Positions 1-11,025 are shown, numbered from the stretch's first letter. The stretch is 64,000 nt of DNA from Terebella lapidaria (GCA_949152475.1 OX424559.1:20429809-20493808); one strand, 5' to 3'. The notes: a model not told the origin generated them from the letters alone. Program-made: numbers and translations.

Positions 1-1447
1 GTTTACCGAGTCCCGCTCAAAATCCCCGGTTTGAACGGTAAGTGCCCAGGAAATCAAGTTGAATTGTGGAGGCCATCAGGGCTTGGGTTGTAAGGCTCTT
101 CCCTGTGGAAGAGACCAGTCGGTTTACAGTTTGGTGCTGAGCACAGGAAGGTAAACGTGTGTCAGACTTCAAAGTTCCCAACCCCGGTTTGTAGATATTC
201 CCGTCCCGCTGTCACCGGTTTGCCATGCTCCTAAAGCCCGTGGAGACTGGCTCTCATGACAGGGTCCCGCCAAAAACAGTCCTGCCTAGTCCTGGAGAAT
301 AGGTGTGTATCCGTGACTGTCTCTGGAAGAACTGAATGTACTGCTAAGTATCCCCGGGACCCCAGTGGGTACAGCGTCCCCTGTTGGCAGTTATAGTAAC
401 CAAAGTTGTTCAGTCCACCGGCCGGTTGACACCGGCAGACGCCCGGTTGACAGTCTCCATAGTTACTGACGTTGTTTACAAAACAAGTCCCTCAACATGT
501 AATCCTGTAGGTATTGAGTATATCCCCCTGGCTATATCCAGGAGCTGTTATCCCTTATTGTACCCAGAATGTCTGCAGCACCTTCAACCCGTCAACCCAG
601 GAATGAACCCATAAACTATAAAGTCGATAAAACTGATAATATTACAGCTGTCACTACACCCATATCATAGCCGCCACTTCTTAGATATTAAACAATGGTT
701 AACCGTATTTTGGTTTCAAGAGCCTTAATTGGCTCTTAATGCGCTAAGAATTGCATGACTATTTTGATAATTAAGTTGTATAGTTAGGCTATAGTTCGGA
801 AATATTGACTAATAAACACGACATCCCTGGGATAGAATACATCATATTAGTGTATATACATAAATTCAATACCCAATATGTTAGGTGAAACAGAACATGT
901 AGAATTTTCTCAATTCAGCAGAAACTTTTCTCAATTTGGCAGAAAATTGTTTTGTCCCCAGATTGACGAAATCACATAACGCGACGTTTTAAATATCACT
1001 TTCCAGCCCTATAGTGAGATCATACAGGATCGGACCCTGTGATTGAGATCAGTGATTTTGGGGGACACGCTTGGGGCCTCATTAATATCCACAGTTTTTC
1101 ATTCTCCCTGCTCGCGAATATATTTTTAATGTGGTCAAAGAATGTGTACGTTTGTATGCGTGTTTCTGAGCACATAACGTCAATGACTTGAAAAGATTCA
1201 ATTCAATCTTTTCAAAAATTAAAGAATGGGAAGCATTATTCATTGCCTCGGAAATGTCCCGTTTCCATGGAAATCTGATGAGAACCGTTCTAATGTGATT
1301 GCAATATTCAATTGTCACTAAATTTGGAGGGACGCGTCCTATCTCATAACTCTGAAATAATTCGACTTTTCATCTGAAAAATACCACCAGAGATACATCA
1401 GAACTTGTTTTGTGTTTTAGGTTACCGAACCTTGTTTGTGTGTTTTT
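1..1447. other. No gene recognised
   Basis: Positions 1-620 are somewhat GC-richer than the rest and 620-1447 is AT-rich. Short open frames exist, but none has a recognisable domain, codon bias or splice-site context. I see no terminal repeats that would define an element. It could be an old LTR or UTR relic, but nothing supports that directly. Confidence 0.5.
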
Positions 1448-3020
1448 AGGTTACGGAACCTTTGGTCCAAGAACCTATTGCCGTGGCGTTGCGTCCGTCG
1501 TCGTCCGTCTACATGTTTATCTGTAAAGTTTACGATCAAATCTTTTTGAAATTTTGCACAAAAATATCTTAAAAATATTCAGGCGGGGGGGGGGGGGTGT
1601 TTTTAGTCTTTTGATCTCTGCGATATTTTCAAAATGGCGGCCATTTTCGTCGAAAAACGGCCAATTTCTGACCTTGGCGGCCATTTTCTCAAAAATTGTT
1701 CAGACAATATTGAGATTTTGATTTCAAAACTTCTTATATACCTCTGTGATGTGTATAAGTTTTGTTGCCCTTGAATCGCTGGTCTGTGCATGCATGACCA
1801 TTTTAATTTTTTCGACGGGTCCCAAATGTACTTCACCATGTTAAATATCCCTATGCTTTATAATGGGACACATTATTTCTGATATCTCATTATATCTCAT
1901 AATATCTCATCAAAATTGAGATTACCGATTATGAATCAATAGTGGAAATATAGGAAATGATATATGCTGAATATTCTCATGACCTTGAATTTGACCTTGG
2001 ACCTAGTTTTCAAGGTCAGAGCATAAAATGGCTAATATCTTGCTTGATATTGACTACAGCTTGGGAATAAATTGTGGACTCATAGAAAAAGATGTATGCC
2101 GAATATACTGATGACCGTGAATTTGACTTTAATCTCATTTTAAAGGGATTCGCTACAAAATGGTGTTTTCGCTGACTTGTGGAAAACGTCAATCATCAAG
2201 CCACTTCTAAAGAAAAATGGCCTTGACTGTGTTCTTCAGAACTACCGTCCAGTGAGCAATTTGCCATTTTTCTCCAAAATTGTCGAGAGAGCATGTCTCC
2301 ACCAGTTTATGGCCTATTTGGAGGAACATACCCTACTTCCTCAGTACCAGTCTGCCTACAGGAAAGGCTTCAGCACGGAGACAGCACTGGTCAAACTAGC
2401 TAACGATATTTTGTGTAACATGGAACACCAACGCCTTACACCACTAGTGAGCATAGATCTCTCGGCCGCGTTCGACACAGTCGATCATGACGTCCTATTG
2501 GAAGTCATGAGGAACAAGTTCATTACTTTGCCGGAGCATTCCAATAATTTCATTGTGTCTGGTTTTATGTACTCCATATTTCTTTTTATTTCATTGTTCA
2601 GCGCCGCTGATTGCATATATATATATGTGTATAAATGAGCGCTATACCAATGGCTAATATCTCGCTCAAAATGGCTAATATCTCGCTCATTGTCGACTCT
2701 ACAGCTTAGATATTAATTGTGAACATATAGGAAATGATATATGCTGAATATTGTCATGACCTTGAATTTGAATTTTTACCTCATTTTCAAGATCAGGGCA
2801 AAAAATGGCTAATATCTCACTTATTGTTGAGTTTACAGCTTAGCAATCAATTGTGCACATATAGAAAATGATACATGCTGAATATTCTGATGACCTTTGA
2901 CCTTTGACCAATGACCAATTTGACCAATGACAGTACTTTCAAGGTCTTGGGACAAAATGGCTAATATCTAAAGTATAAAACACATATTGTCCGGTAAACT
3001 TTCTTAGCCCTTGGGGTAAT
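1448..3020 (+). mobile_element. Helitron2/Helentron-like non-autonomous element, family A (old copy)
   Basis: It begins after a T-run with AGGTTACGGAACC followed by a matching hairpin arm. It ends near 2988-3020 with TGTCCGGTAAAC, then an AGCCCTTGGGG hairpin and T-rich sequence. The start and the subterminal end sequence are inverted repeats of each other, as in better preserved family members at 40,533 and 42,958. The interior carries the family's repeated phrase (TGACCTTGAATTTGACC ... CAAAATGGCTAATATCTCGC). A non-LTR retrotransposon fragment is inserted at about 2165-2655. Assignment to Helentrons is an inference from end structure; no helicase is encoded. Confidence 0.6.
2165..2655 (+). 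pseudogene. Truncated non-LTR retrotransposon reverse transcriptase fragment
   Basis: The 2177-2638 frame encodes the amino-terminal half of a LINE-type reverse transcriptase. Seen are the LQNYRPVSNLPFFSKIVER block, the QSAYRKGFSTETAL block and a motif-A-like DLSAAFDTVDH with its aspartate. After about residue 112 the match stops, the YADD catalytic block is absent, and the frame runs into a short 3'-UTR-like tail ending in TGAGCGCTATAC. This is typical of a 5'-truncated, internally deleted copy of a CR1/L2-like or jockey-like element. It sits inside a Helentron-like element whose repeat phrase resumes right after it, so it inserted later or was captured. It cannot be catalytically active. 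Confidence 0.8.
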
Positions 3021-4705
3021 TTTCATATCAGTGATGGGCTAATTCCATTATCACCGTGAGTGGTGCGGTTTTACAGCCATTTTCAGTGGCTGTACAATGG
3101 CATTTCAGGATGCCATGGCGACAAAATCTACCAATTTCCACAGAAACCTCGACCTGCCAATAGCACATTGCTCGATGCATCCCAACCGAAGCATCTTGTC
3201 GACCTCTTCGTCGATGATCTGTTGCTGGGCTTGTGGCATGCAACGCTGATGTTTGGCATGGAGTTTCTGGTGTCGATCCGGTCTTGCTCAACGTGTGTCC
3301 AACCCAGTTGTCCGTCTGAGCTAATGAACTTGTCCTTGTATTGGTACAGTTGGCGCAGCAGTGCTGCTGTTCTGTTTCGAGTCCGGCACGATCCACCATT
3401 TCTTAAAGATACTACGGCGATTAAGGTCGCCGTAGTGATCGGCGCATGTTTGTGACAGATCTGGATCAGCTCCTGGCTTGGGCAGAGCACTGACAATGCT
3501 CTTGACTGGGCTGGCAACAGAGAGGGGGTCGGAGCGTGTCAGGGTCACTCCTGTATACGCTGGATTGACTACTGTCACTTTCACACCTTTGCAGTGTTTG
3601 ACCCATGACGAGACCTGTCTCATCAGAAAAATTCGTCAGTGGTTGTAATAGACGCGGGTGTTGGCGTACACGAATCTTTGAGATAGATACTAGCTAGATG
3701 ACAGCTTCACTGCGAGGTGCCACAGTGACGTTTCGACGTAAGGCCATTCAAACGACATTGGCCTCAAGGTCTTCGCGCGCAAACATGATCTCCTTGTTCA
3801 CCTGAATTGTTCCTTCACCATAATTCACAACGGCATTCACCTGTCTGAAGAAATTCATACCGATAATCATCTCGTCATGAATGGCTGCCACACAGAATGT
3901 CCCCATCATTTCTTACATTCCAACTTGGATTGTGAGGTCCAGGTATCCGTCAATAGGACTTGGGTCCCCATTCACATTACAAATGGTAGCACTCGTGGAG
4001 CATAGGCAGCGTTGATCTGCGGGCAGATAGCAGAGCATATCATGGCGGAGCAGCGATATCTGAGTTCCCGATTCTAGAACTGCCTTGAAGGTTCATCCAC
4101 TGATGTGTACCAGCAATTTTCAGCACTCCGTTATATTCCGTTTGGTGGCACATTTGGAAGTCCGATCTGTGGCACTTGGTATTCAACTAGGATCAATGAG
4201 ACAACTTGAGATTGTGGCGTGGCGGGAAGTGGAGGTTGCACGATGGTGACATCTGGAGATGGTGACATCAATCGATGGCTGATATCTGGAGTGTGCAGTG
4301 ACACTATTGCCAGAGATATACGCTCCTGGGTCAGGCTGAGGATGACTCGACACAGGGAGTGTCGGGTGTATATGTCGTCATGTGTGGCGTGGTCGTAATT
4401 GTGGCGATCGGTGGAGCTGTGGTGATGTTGTCAGTCGTCGCTGGGATGGTCTCTGCAGGCGATTTCCCTTGGCTGGGTCGGAGGTCTACATCTGCGGCAG
4501 TTATTCATGTCACGTCAGTGTAATTGGCGGGAAGTCACCGGATAGGTGCTCGACGGCACGAATTTTGTTACATTGTCTGACTCTGATACCCACTGTTGCG
4601 CTCTTGACTGGCTTGCCAGGTGCGTCACTGTTGACCTGTTGACCTGACTGAATGAGAGTCCAGGTCAGTGCATTTACTCATACTCGTTTGCAATCGTGAG
4701 CAAGT
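3021..4705 (-). pseudogene. Degenerate Gypsy-type pol (protease and RT start), minus strand
   Basis: On the minus strand, reading from the LTR at 4712-5395 downward, about 4110-3740 resembles a retropepsin-like protease with an ESGTQISLL segment and, later, an IIGMNFF segment like the conserved ILGxDFL turn. It carries an in-frame stop. About 3480-3028 reads, across several frameshifts, as the opening of a Gypsy RT: a DGQLG segment, an HxIDT segment and an EVxKMLRLG-like helix. The order LTR, then protease, then RT is correct for a Ty3/Gypsy element whose 5' end is the minus-strand LTR. Frameshifts and stops make it a relic. No CCHC or integrase was recognised. Confidence 0.65.
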
Positions 4706-4711
4706 ATGTGT

Positions 4712-5395
4712 AGATTTTGACGTCGTCCACTATCCCGGATCCTCGCGGATAAGACGCTCACCGTGGGTCACGGCGGACGCACACCCGCTATCCTCGGATC
4801 CTCGCGGATAGTCCGCTCACCGAGGGTCACTGCGGGCGCAGCATTTACTTCAGATCATTAACCAGGAGCAGCCCGCCAAGCGAGCCCAGATATATGGACA
4901 CCACTGAGATACAGGATCATCACCATGGTGTTAACTTGTGAGGCCGGCTCGCCGCAGTCCACCACGGGGATACAACCCCTGACGGTCTGCCAGAGCCTGT
5001 TTTGCACCATCCCAGGCGGGAGACTGGTGATCCACAGGGCGTGAGCCCCCGAGTCAGCACGGTTCCCCGACCTGGGCCCCCTATGAGAATTGTCCCCAGG
5101 GCCCTCGTGGGCTTTAGCCGAAGAGTGAGGACGTTGGTCTCATGGTCGAGCCCTCCGTCGTTCTCTCGCCTTCCTCAGCTCTCAGACAACTCCACTGAAC
5201 AACAGGGCTCCAGAGTATTAATAATTCTGCAGCACGAGATACGAGGGAAATGAGATAAGACCATTGTTACAGTATAATGGGCGAGAGAGTTAGAAGGCGT
5301 TGCTAAGCACCGCACGTGCTTCGAACATGAAGCGGCCAGAAACAAGAAAGTGTTCAGAAAGAATATCCTGCCGTGATCTTTGGGCAAAAATTGGT
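4712..5395 (-). mobile_element. Solo or 5' LTR of Gypsy-type family, minus orientation
   Basis: The reverse complement of this segment matches the LTRs at 9905-10659 and 13,670-14,718 and the partial LTR at 53,268. Shared blocks are the CACGGCAGG start near 5370, the CTCTCTAATCC block near 5290, the GTTGGATCGCCAGTC/GGGATGGTG block near 5010 and the GATGATCCTGTATCT block near 4915. Near 4725-4835 it has two repeats of a GGATCCTCGCGGATA-containing motif, equivalent to the repeat zone of the other LTRs. The internal side (below 4712) leads into a degenerate pol on the same strand, so this is the element's 5' LTR. Confidence 0.7.
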
Positions 5396-5397
5396 CT

Positions 5398-5695
5398 ACC
5401 CAGACTTCCCTACTTCAAGGGGCTCTTTGAGAGCCAGGACAGGAAGCTGGGTCGACTAATCGAGCTGTGTGAGCAGGTGCTGTCTATCAAACCGAGGGCC
5501 GCCACTGCTGAGAACAAGGGACCAAGTGCTAGGCCGGGACCAGATGACTGCTGGTACTGCGGAAAACCGGGTCATCGAAAGTTCCAGTGTCCAGACCGGC
5601 CGCCACCTCGGACCAAGGACGAGCGCTTGCATCAACTAATCGAGGAGATTGGTGAGGACAACGGTTCAGCAGACGAGGAGTCGGAAAACTGGTAG
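5398..5695 (+). pseudogene. Gypsy gag fragment with CCHC zinc knuckle
   Basis: The frame encodes a short Gag tail with one retroviral-type zinc knuckle, C-x2-C-x4-H-x4-C (CWYCGKPGHRKFQC, about 5549-5590). It is followed by a proline/arginine stretch and an acidic end (ESENW, stop at about 5695). Zinc knuckles of this kind bind RNA in the nucleocapsid. The open frame extends upstream to about 5300, but that part is reverse-complement LTR sequence, so the true retroelement coding begins near 5398, abutting the minus-strand LTR. The capsid-coding part is missing. Two elements therefore meet head to head at about 5396. Confidence 0.7.
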
Positions 5696-5834
5696 GGCTC
5701 ATACCCGCCCCCAACCATATGGGCCAGTGACAGGTGTTTGCACGGCTTCACAGGCGGGAAGCACAACGAAGACGAGAAGAACAAATTGTCAGTGGGGAAT
5801 TTTTAGTTTCACAGATTTTTAATAGGCTTTTCAG

Positions 5835-6962
5835 GTGTGCATCCGAAGTGACTGGATGGGCACAAGAGGAGCTCGAGGATCGAATTCTCGACTATTTAGA
5901 GTCAACACAGACGGGAGTGCCAATGTACAGCAAACTGATGGAGCCGTGGAGCGTCTAATGACCCACGGAGACGTCGACGAAATGCAGACCGATGGAGCCG
6001 TGGAGCGTCTAATGACCCACGGAGACGTCAACGAGGTTTCTGCTAGCAGCAAGGAAGGCCAGCAAGTTACAACCTTGAGGCTATTGGCTGCGAAACAGCA
6101 GGGACCCCCCCCCCCCCATTTAACTGAACCAAAAGCGGCCGTGAAAGAGGAGACGGAGGGCCTAGTGAACGAAATGACCAAGCGGCCAGCGCAGCAGCCA
6201 TTGCTGGTGGACGACTCAGTACTTATCCGGAGCGGCAGTTCCGAGGGGGGAGCATCCCTAAAGATTGACAGAGAGGACCAGGGTGGTGCATCACTGTGGT
6301 TGGACGATTCAGTACTTATCCAGGGCAGTGTCCCTGAGCAGAGTGGCAGCTCTCTTAAGATTGACAGAAATGGCCAGGTGGTGTCGTTGCCAGCCGGTTC
6401 CCGAGGCACATTGGCGTGGTATGTGGCATGCCATGTTATGGGGACGGTGACTCGTATGTTGGTGGACATGGGTGCCTCCTCCACCGTTCTGGACGAGTGT
6501 CTCTTCGACCAATTGGATGACGAACATAAAGCGACGATAAGGCAGACGAGAATAAGGTTACGGGCAGCAACCGGAGACTACTTACAGGTTCGAGGTGAAA
6601 TGACAGTACAACTTCTACTGGGCACACGACTCGTGTCGGCAGACGTATTGGTAGCCAAGCTGGGAATCCCGGGTGTGCTGGGGCTTGATGTACTTCAACA
6701 GATTGGGGGACAGCTGGATCTGCGTAAGGGCGAGTGGCAGGTGGGCGACACTACCGTAATGATGAGCTCGGGCCACGAGGACGCTGTCTACACACTGGTG
6801 ATGGAGGAAACGGTCGTCTTGCCACCCTTTCCAGAAATGACGGTGGACCTCAAACTGACGGGAAGTGAGGGAGGAGTTCCGAAGGCCGGCCTCGTGCAGT
6901 CCGCAAGAGAGCCGATGGAGGACGACCCCCTAGTAATGGGACAAGCCCATGTACGACCCTGA
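5835..6962 (+). pseudogene. Gypsy gag-pol linker and retropepsin-like protease
   Basis: One 375-codon frame. Residues 1-190 are a low-complexity linker with two in-frame duplications: a 54-base repeat at 5937-6033, and a pair of related DDSVLI...SLKIDR segments. Residues 195-300 form a retropepsin-like aspartic protease: the active-site turn LVDMGASSTVLD is near residue 209 and the conserved GVLGLDVL is near residue 275. The usual D-T/S-G triad reads D-M-G here, which would be expected to impair or abolish activity. The frame closes at 6962, before the RT. Order and content fit Ty3/Gypsy pol. There is a poly-C tract at 6109-6117. Confidence 0.75.
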
Positions 6963-8755
6963 GGACGCCTGGTACCAGTAGTACTTCTGAACGCTGGCGC
7001 TGGAGTCCGCACTGTGCTGATGGGGACCATCTTAGCTGAGCTTCACGGGATAGAGGCCATGATCGACCTAGGATTTCGTCCCGATGGCGGGAAGACAACC
7101 CAGGACGAGCCTGGAAGAGAGCAGTGGTACCGGGAGGAGCAAGGGAGGGAGCATGAGCCCCTTACTCAAAACTCCACCAAGTGGCAGAACCGGATGCCTG
7201 AGCAGCCCGAAACCAGAGTGCACACCATGCAAACAGAACCGTTGACAAAGACACCAGAGTGCCCGGAGCATCTACAGCCGCTCCTGGAGGGAATGCATCC
7301 AGACTTGACGGAGAAGGAGGTGGAGGTCGTTAGCGATCTCCTTTGACGCCACCAACAGGTCTTCATGGGACCAGACGGGAGATTGGGCCGGACGTCCCTG
7401 GCAAAACACATCATCGACACGGGAGATCACCCCCCGATCAAGCAGCCTCTGCGGAGAGCCCCGTACTACCAACAGGAGCTGATCGAGGACGTTGTGGAGC
7501 GAAGCGACAGTCCATGGTCGTCCCCAATCACACCGGTGAAGAGGATGGACAGTGCGCTGAGATTCTGTGTCGACTACCGACGTTTAAATGATGTCACCCG
7601 GAAGGATGCGTATCCTTTGCCTCGAGTCGACGAAAGTTTTGACACCTTATCAGGAGGACGAAAGAAGGGAGTCAACTACCATTGGAGCGAGGCTCATCAG
7701 CAGGCATTTGAGGCACTGCGTAAGGTTGGGGGACAGCTGATTGGGGGACAACTGGATCTGCGTAAGGGCGAGTGGCAGGTGGGCGACACTACCGTAGTGA
7801 TGAGCTCGGGCCACGAGGACGCTGTCTACACACTGGTGATGGAGGAGACGGTCGTCTTGCCACCCTTTCCAGAAATGACGGTGGACCTCAAACTGGCCTC
7901 GTGCAGTCCGCAAGAGAGCCGATGTAGGACGACCCCCTAGTAGTGGGACGAGCCCTTGTACGACCCTGAGGACGCCTGGTACCGGTAGTACTTCTGAACA
8001 CTGGCGCTGGAGTCCGCACTGTGCTGATGGGGACCATCTTAGCTGAGCTTCACGGGATAGAGGCCATGATCGGCCTAGGTTTTCGTCCCGATGGCGGGAA
8101 GACAACCCAGGACGAGCCTGGAAGAGAGCAGTGGTACCGGGAGGAGCAAGGGAGGGAGCATGAGCCCCTTACTCAAAACTCCACCAAGTGGCGGAACCGG
8201 ATGCCTGAGCAGCCCGAAACCAGAGTGCACGCCATGCAAACAGAACCGTTGACAAAGACACCAGAGTGCCCAGAGCATCTACAGCCGCTCCTGGAGGGAA
8301 TGCATCCAGACTTGACGGAGAAGGAGGTGGAGGTCGTTAGCGATCTCCTTCGACGCCACCAACAGGTCTACATGGGACCAGACGGGAGATTGGGCCGGAC
8401 GTCCCTGGCAAAACACATCATCGACACGGGAGATCACCCCCCGATCAAGCAGCCTCTGCGGAGAGCCCTGTACTACCAACAGGAGCTGATCGAGGATGAG
8501 GTTGACGAGATGTTGAAAGCCGACGTTGTGGAGCCCAGCGACAGTCCATGGTCGTCCCCAATCACACCGGTGAAAAGGAAGGACAGTGCGCTGAGATTCT
8601 GTGTCGACTACCGCCGTTTAAATGATGTCACCCGGAAGGATGCGTACCCTTTGCCTCGAGTCGACGAAAGTTTTGACACCTTATCAGGAGGACGAAAGAA
8701 GGGAGTCAACTACCATTGGAGCGAGGCTCATCAGCAGGCATTTGAGGCACTGCGT
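6701..8755 (+). repeat. 1-kb tandem duplication inside Gypsy pol
   Basis: Copy 1 (about 6701-7731) and copy 2 (about 7739-8755) are near-identical, offset by 1038 bases at the start. Both begin at GATTGGGGGACA and end at GAGGCACTGCGT. Copy 2 lacks about 30 bases after the protease (near 7895). Copy 1 lacks a 30-base stretch present in copy 2 at about 8495-8525, which encodes part of the EVDEMLKADVVEPS helix. The duplication repeats the end of the protease, the spacer and the start of RT. The junction carries a short extra copy of GGGGGACAGCTGATT. Confidence 0.9.
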
Positions 8756-8800
8756 CAACCTCTGTCCGAGCACCCCCTGCTGGTGTACCCTGATATGAAC
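7270..8800 (+). pseudogene. Gypsy RT relic, two copies, catalytic core deleted
   Basis: Copy 2 (best frame 8021-9187) shows the RT entry region of Ty3/Gypsy: GPDGRLGRT, HIIDTGDHPPIKQ, SDSPWSSPITPV, then FCVDYRRLNDVTRKDAYPLP. Right after DESFDTLSGG the frame jumps to NYHWSEAHQQAFEALR, which is the start of the RNase H domain. The palm with YxDD and the thumb are therefore missing, and the same deletion is present in copy 1 (7365-7735), so it predates the tandem duplication. Copy 1 also has a stop near 7344. Integrase is absent. This is a non-functional, amplified deletion derivative. Confidence 0.85.
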
Positions 8801-9245
8801 CGTGATAAGACCCCAAGGAGAAGAGGAGGCCTGTCCGACTCAGGAGGAGTGTCCCCTATCCCTGGAGGACCTCTCAGACGAGGATCTGCTTCCGCCAATC
8901 AACGTAGAAAAATGGAGCCCTGGAGGACCCCAAGTCAACATCATACGGGAGGTCCCCTTGGAGCCCTGGATGGAGGACCATTACTGCGGAGATGGAGCCG
9001 GGATGTTCAGGATCTGGGAGGTGCCATGCCGGGAGGACCCAGAACCGACTACAGAGCCGGCCGAGGAGCCCATGCTCGAAGACCAGAGCCTCCCATGACC
9101 GGTGGGCCATCGGCTAGAAAGGATGGCCATGGATGTTCTGGAGCCCGGGACCATCGACAATTTGAAAAGATGTTGGTTCACCCCTGAAACTGACGCCCCA
9201 ATCCGGACGACGTGACCCCAGTCCGGATTCCAGTGATGACGAGGG
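8796..9245 (+). pseudogene. Unrecognised 3' tail of Gypsy remnant
   Basis: After the RNase H start, the frame beginning near 8802 stays open to 9098. It encodes an acidic, proline-rich segment (EEEACPTQEECPLSLEDL, then DEDLLPPINVEKW), and coding-like sequence continues to about 9240 (MAMDVLEPGTIDNLKRCW). A competing frame (to 9187) is arginine/glycine-rich and looks artificial. This may be the carboxy-terminal tail of the element's polyprotein brought close by deletion of RNase H and integrase. I recognise no domain. Confidence 0.4.
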
Positions 9246-9309
9246 ACGAGTAAAAACCAGCCAGAAAGCAGTCGTAATGATGTGAAAGGCAACGGGAGCG
9301 ATCGGGGAC

Positions 9310-9452
9310 GAACCCTTCGCGGAAGCAACACTCACGGAAGAACTGTTCGCGGAAGCACCACTTGCGGAAGCACCGTTCGCGTAGGTACCGTTCACGGAAG
9401 CACGTTCGCCGAAGCATCGTTCGCGGAAGAACCGTTCACGGAAGGGAGCGAA
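9310..9452 (+). repeat. 15-bp minisatellite (TTCGCGGAAGCACCG type)
   Basis: About nine units of a 15-base motif, consensus TTCGCGGAAGCACCG, with substitutions and one 14-base unit. The length is a multiple of three, so it can be read through as a repeated FAEAP-like peptide. It lies between the Gypsy 3' tail and the small ORF at 9555. Confidence 0.85.
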
Positions 9453-9554
9453 AAACGTTATTACGTTTTATACCAATGCCTTTTCCCATAGATCCCGGGT
9501 CCGCGCCTTTCTTATTTAAACAGGCTGGCCTACGATTCCGTCATCACTTCAACC

Positions 9555-9929
9555 ATGAATACGCCACCTCTGCAAATTATTGAAACACCGGTATTTGCAG
9601 GAGAAGACTTCGGAGAAGTGCCTGATTTTGATCTCGCCGACTTCCTGCCGCTTGACGTCGACGAGATGAGCGACAAGGTCGACAAACCTGACCTGAAGGG
9701 AGAAAGGTCGAGGAGCCGGGAGCGTCGTGAGGAGCCCCGAGGTAGCCGACGGTCCCCTGCCAGGAAGCCTTCCTTAGAGAGAGGACGACGCTGGTGCAGC
9801 CCCTGCCGGATCCACGTGACGGCGTCCAACTTCAGTAGACACATGGCGACCAAAGACAGCCAGAAGGAGGGGCGGCACCTGTGCAAGCTTTGCACCCAGT
9901 GGAAAGATCACGACAGGTGTCTTTCTTAA
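9555..9929 (+). CDS. Small ORF with possible zinc-binding motif, unknown function
   Basis: A 124-codon frame starting at an ATG 39 bases after a TTATTTAAACAGG TATA-like sequence. The first 50 residues are acidic, the middle is arginine/serine-rich (RSRSRERREEP), and the end contains two cysteine pairs, CSPC and CKLC, separated by a His-containing stretch (SNFSRHM), suggesting a zinc-binding fold. The last residues run into the LTR-like sequence starting at about 9905, so the original carboxy terminus may have been replaced when the LTR joined. It could be an extra ORF of the Gypsy element or a chance frame. I do not recognise the family. Confidence 0.35.
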   Translation: MNTPPLQIIETPVFAGEDFGEVPDFDLADFLPLDVDEMSDKVDKPDLKGERSRSRERREEPRGSRRSPARKPSLERGRRWCSPCRIHVTASNFSRHMATKDSQKEGRHLCKLCTQWKDHDRCLS

Positions 9930-10659
9930 ACACTCTAGTTTTACGGCCTTTGTTTTGACAAGCCTCGGCTCGAGGCGAGCGTCGCCCCGGCAATGCTCTC
10001 TAATCCTCTTATCCACTATACTGTACACTGGCCGCTTACGTCATCTCTTGTGCTCTTGCCTCTAGTATAAATACGAAGGCCGCACTTTGTGTGGCTGGAG
10101 TTGTCTCAGAGACTGAGCACGACAGGTGAGCGCAGCCGTGTGCTCCTTGTCTCTGTTCGGGTAAAGGCCAGTCAGGCCTCAGGGACGACTTCCATAGGGG
10201 GCCCGGGCTGGGGAGAGACAGTTGCTGACTCGGGGGCGCAAGCCCTGTGGATCGCCAGTCTTTTCCCACCCGGGATAGTGTGACACAGGCTCTGGCAGAC
10301 CATCGGGCTGGCTCAGAGTTCTATCTCTGCGACAGTGCCTTCGGCGAGTCCGGCCAGCAACATGCCCACGTGTTTGTGCTCCGTGGAGCCGCTCCATGGC
10401 TCTACACACGGCTACATTACCATAACGAATGTATAATGTGCATGTTATAGATAAGGTGATGATGATGATATGTGTTATGTTGTGATATATGACAGCCGGA
10501 CCCGTTCCGGATATGTGGGACTCGTTCCGGATGTGCGGGACCCGTTCCAGATGTGCGGAACCCGCTCCGGATGTACTAGATCCGTTCCGGATGTACTGTT
10601 ACCTGGTTGTAGTTGTTACCATAGAGAGCGACGCCCTGTAGCGGTCGCCGAACTTTACA
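9905..10659 (+). mobile_element. Gypsy-type LTR (5' LTR of non-autonomous element)
   Basis: Matches the LTR at 13,690-14,718 closely over its whole length; I count about 3 differences in the first 60 bases. It ends at ACTTTACA followed directly by a TGG-initial primer-binding-like site. It has a TATA box (10,066), a GAGACAGTTGCTGACTCGGG block and a short run of CCGTTCCGGATGTGCGG repeats (10,497-10,602). Compared with 13,670, it lacks about the first 20-35 bases, where the small ORF at 9555 ends instead. The 5' terminus was therefore lost or exchanged. Confidence 0.85.
10066..10073 (+). promoter_or_regulatory. LTR TATA box
   Basis: TATAAATA within the LTR, upstream of the presumed U3/R boundary. 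The homologous position in the 3' LTR (about 13,849) reads TATACATA, so this copy alone keeps the consensus. Confidence 0.5.
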
Positions 10660-10660
10660 T

Positions 10661-10673
10661 TGGTGCCATGACC
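10661..10673 (+). promoter_or_regulatory. Primer binding site of LTR element
   Basis: TGGTGCCATGACC lies immediately after the LTR end ACTTTACA. It starts with TGG, as expected for pairing with a tRNA 3' CCA end. The related element at 53,593 has TGGTGCCGTGACC in the same place. The tRNA species was not identified. Confidence 0.65.
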
Positions 10674-10777
10674 AGGATCAGCCCGACGGCGTTCCATCGC
10701 AGCCTAACGTCGCAGTGTCTTGCCCCCTCGTCCCTGGGGACTGTCCGCTCCTCCGGGACCCTTTCCGCACGTGAGAA

Positions 10778-11025
10778 ATGAGTGACAGAGATAAAGAAAG
10801 TGCGGGTAATGAGAAAGATAGGGTCTCTGAGAAAAGACCGGTCCGGAGCTGCTCCAGGGTGGCTCCGGCAGTGCCCGGAGATGCGCGGAGCCCTCCACAG
10901 ACAGGATCCAGTCTGCTGAGTCAACTCCGGCGCCTCCGACTCCGTCTTCGGGCGTGGAGTCGAGCCCTGCGGGGCTGCAACATGTGTTGCCATCGAGGCC
11001 TAGCCTCGATGTGTTAGGCGCGATT
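10778..11025 (+). pseudogene. Gag amino-terminal fragment of non-autonomous LTR element
   Basis: Starts at an ATG about 105 bases after the primer site with MSDRDKESAGNEKDRVSE. Over several frames it matches the relic at 53,708-54,225: both contain a QSAE(S/P)TP segment, then GVESSPAG, then PSLD(V/E)LG. Comparison shows a frame change after about residue 25. The serine/proline-rich composition is typical of a Gag start, but there is no capsid, zinc knuckle or pol after it. Confidence 0.5.

Noticed and set aside
3060..3455. 131-codon plus-strand frame
   Set aside because: It is the antisense of the degenerate Gypsy RT on the minus strand.
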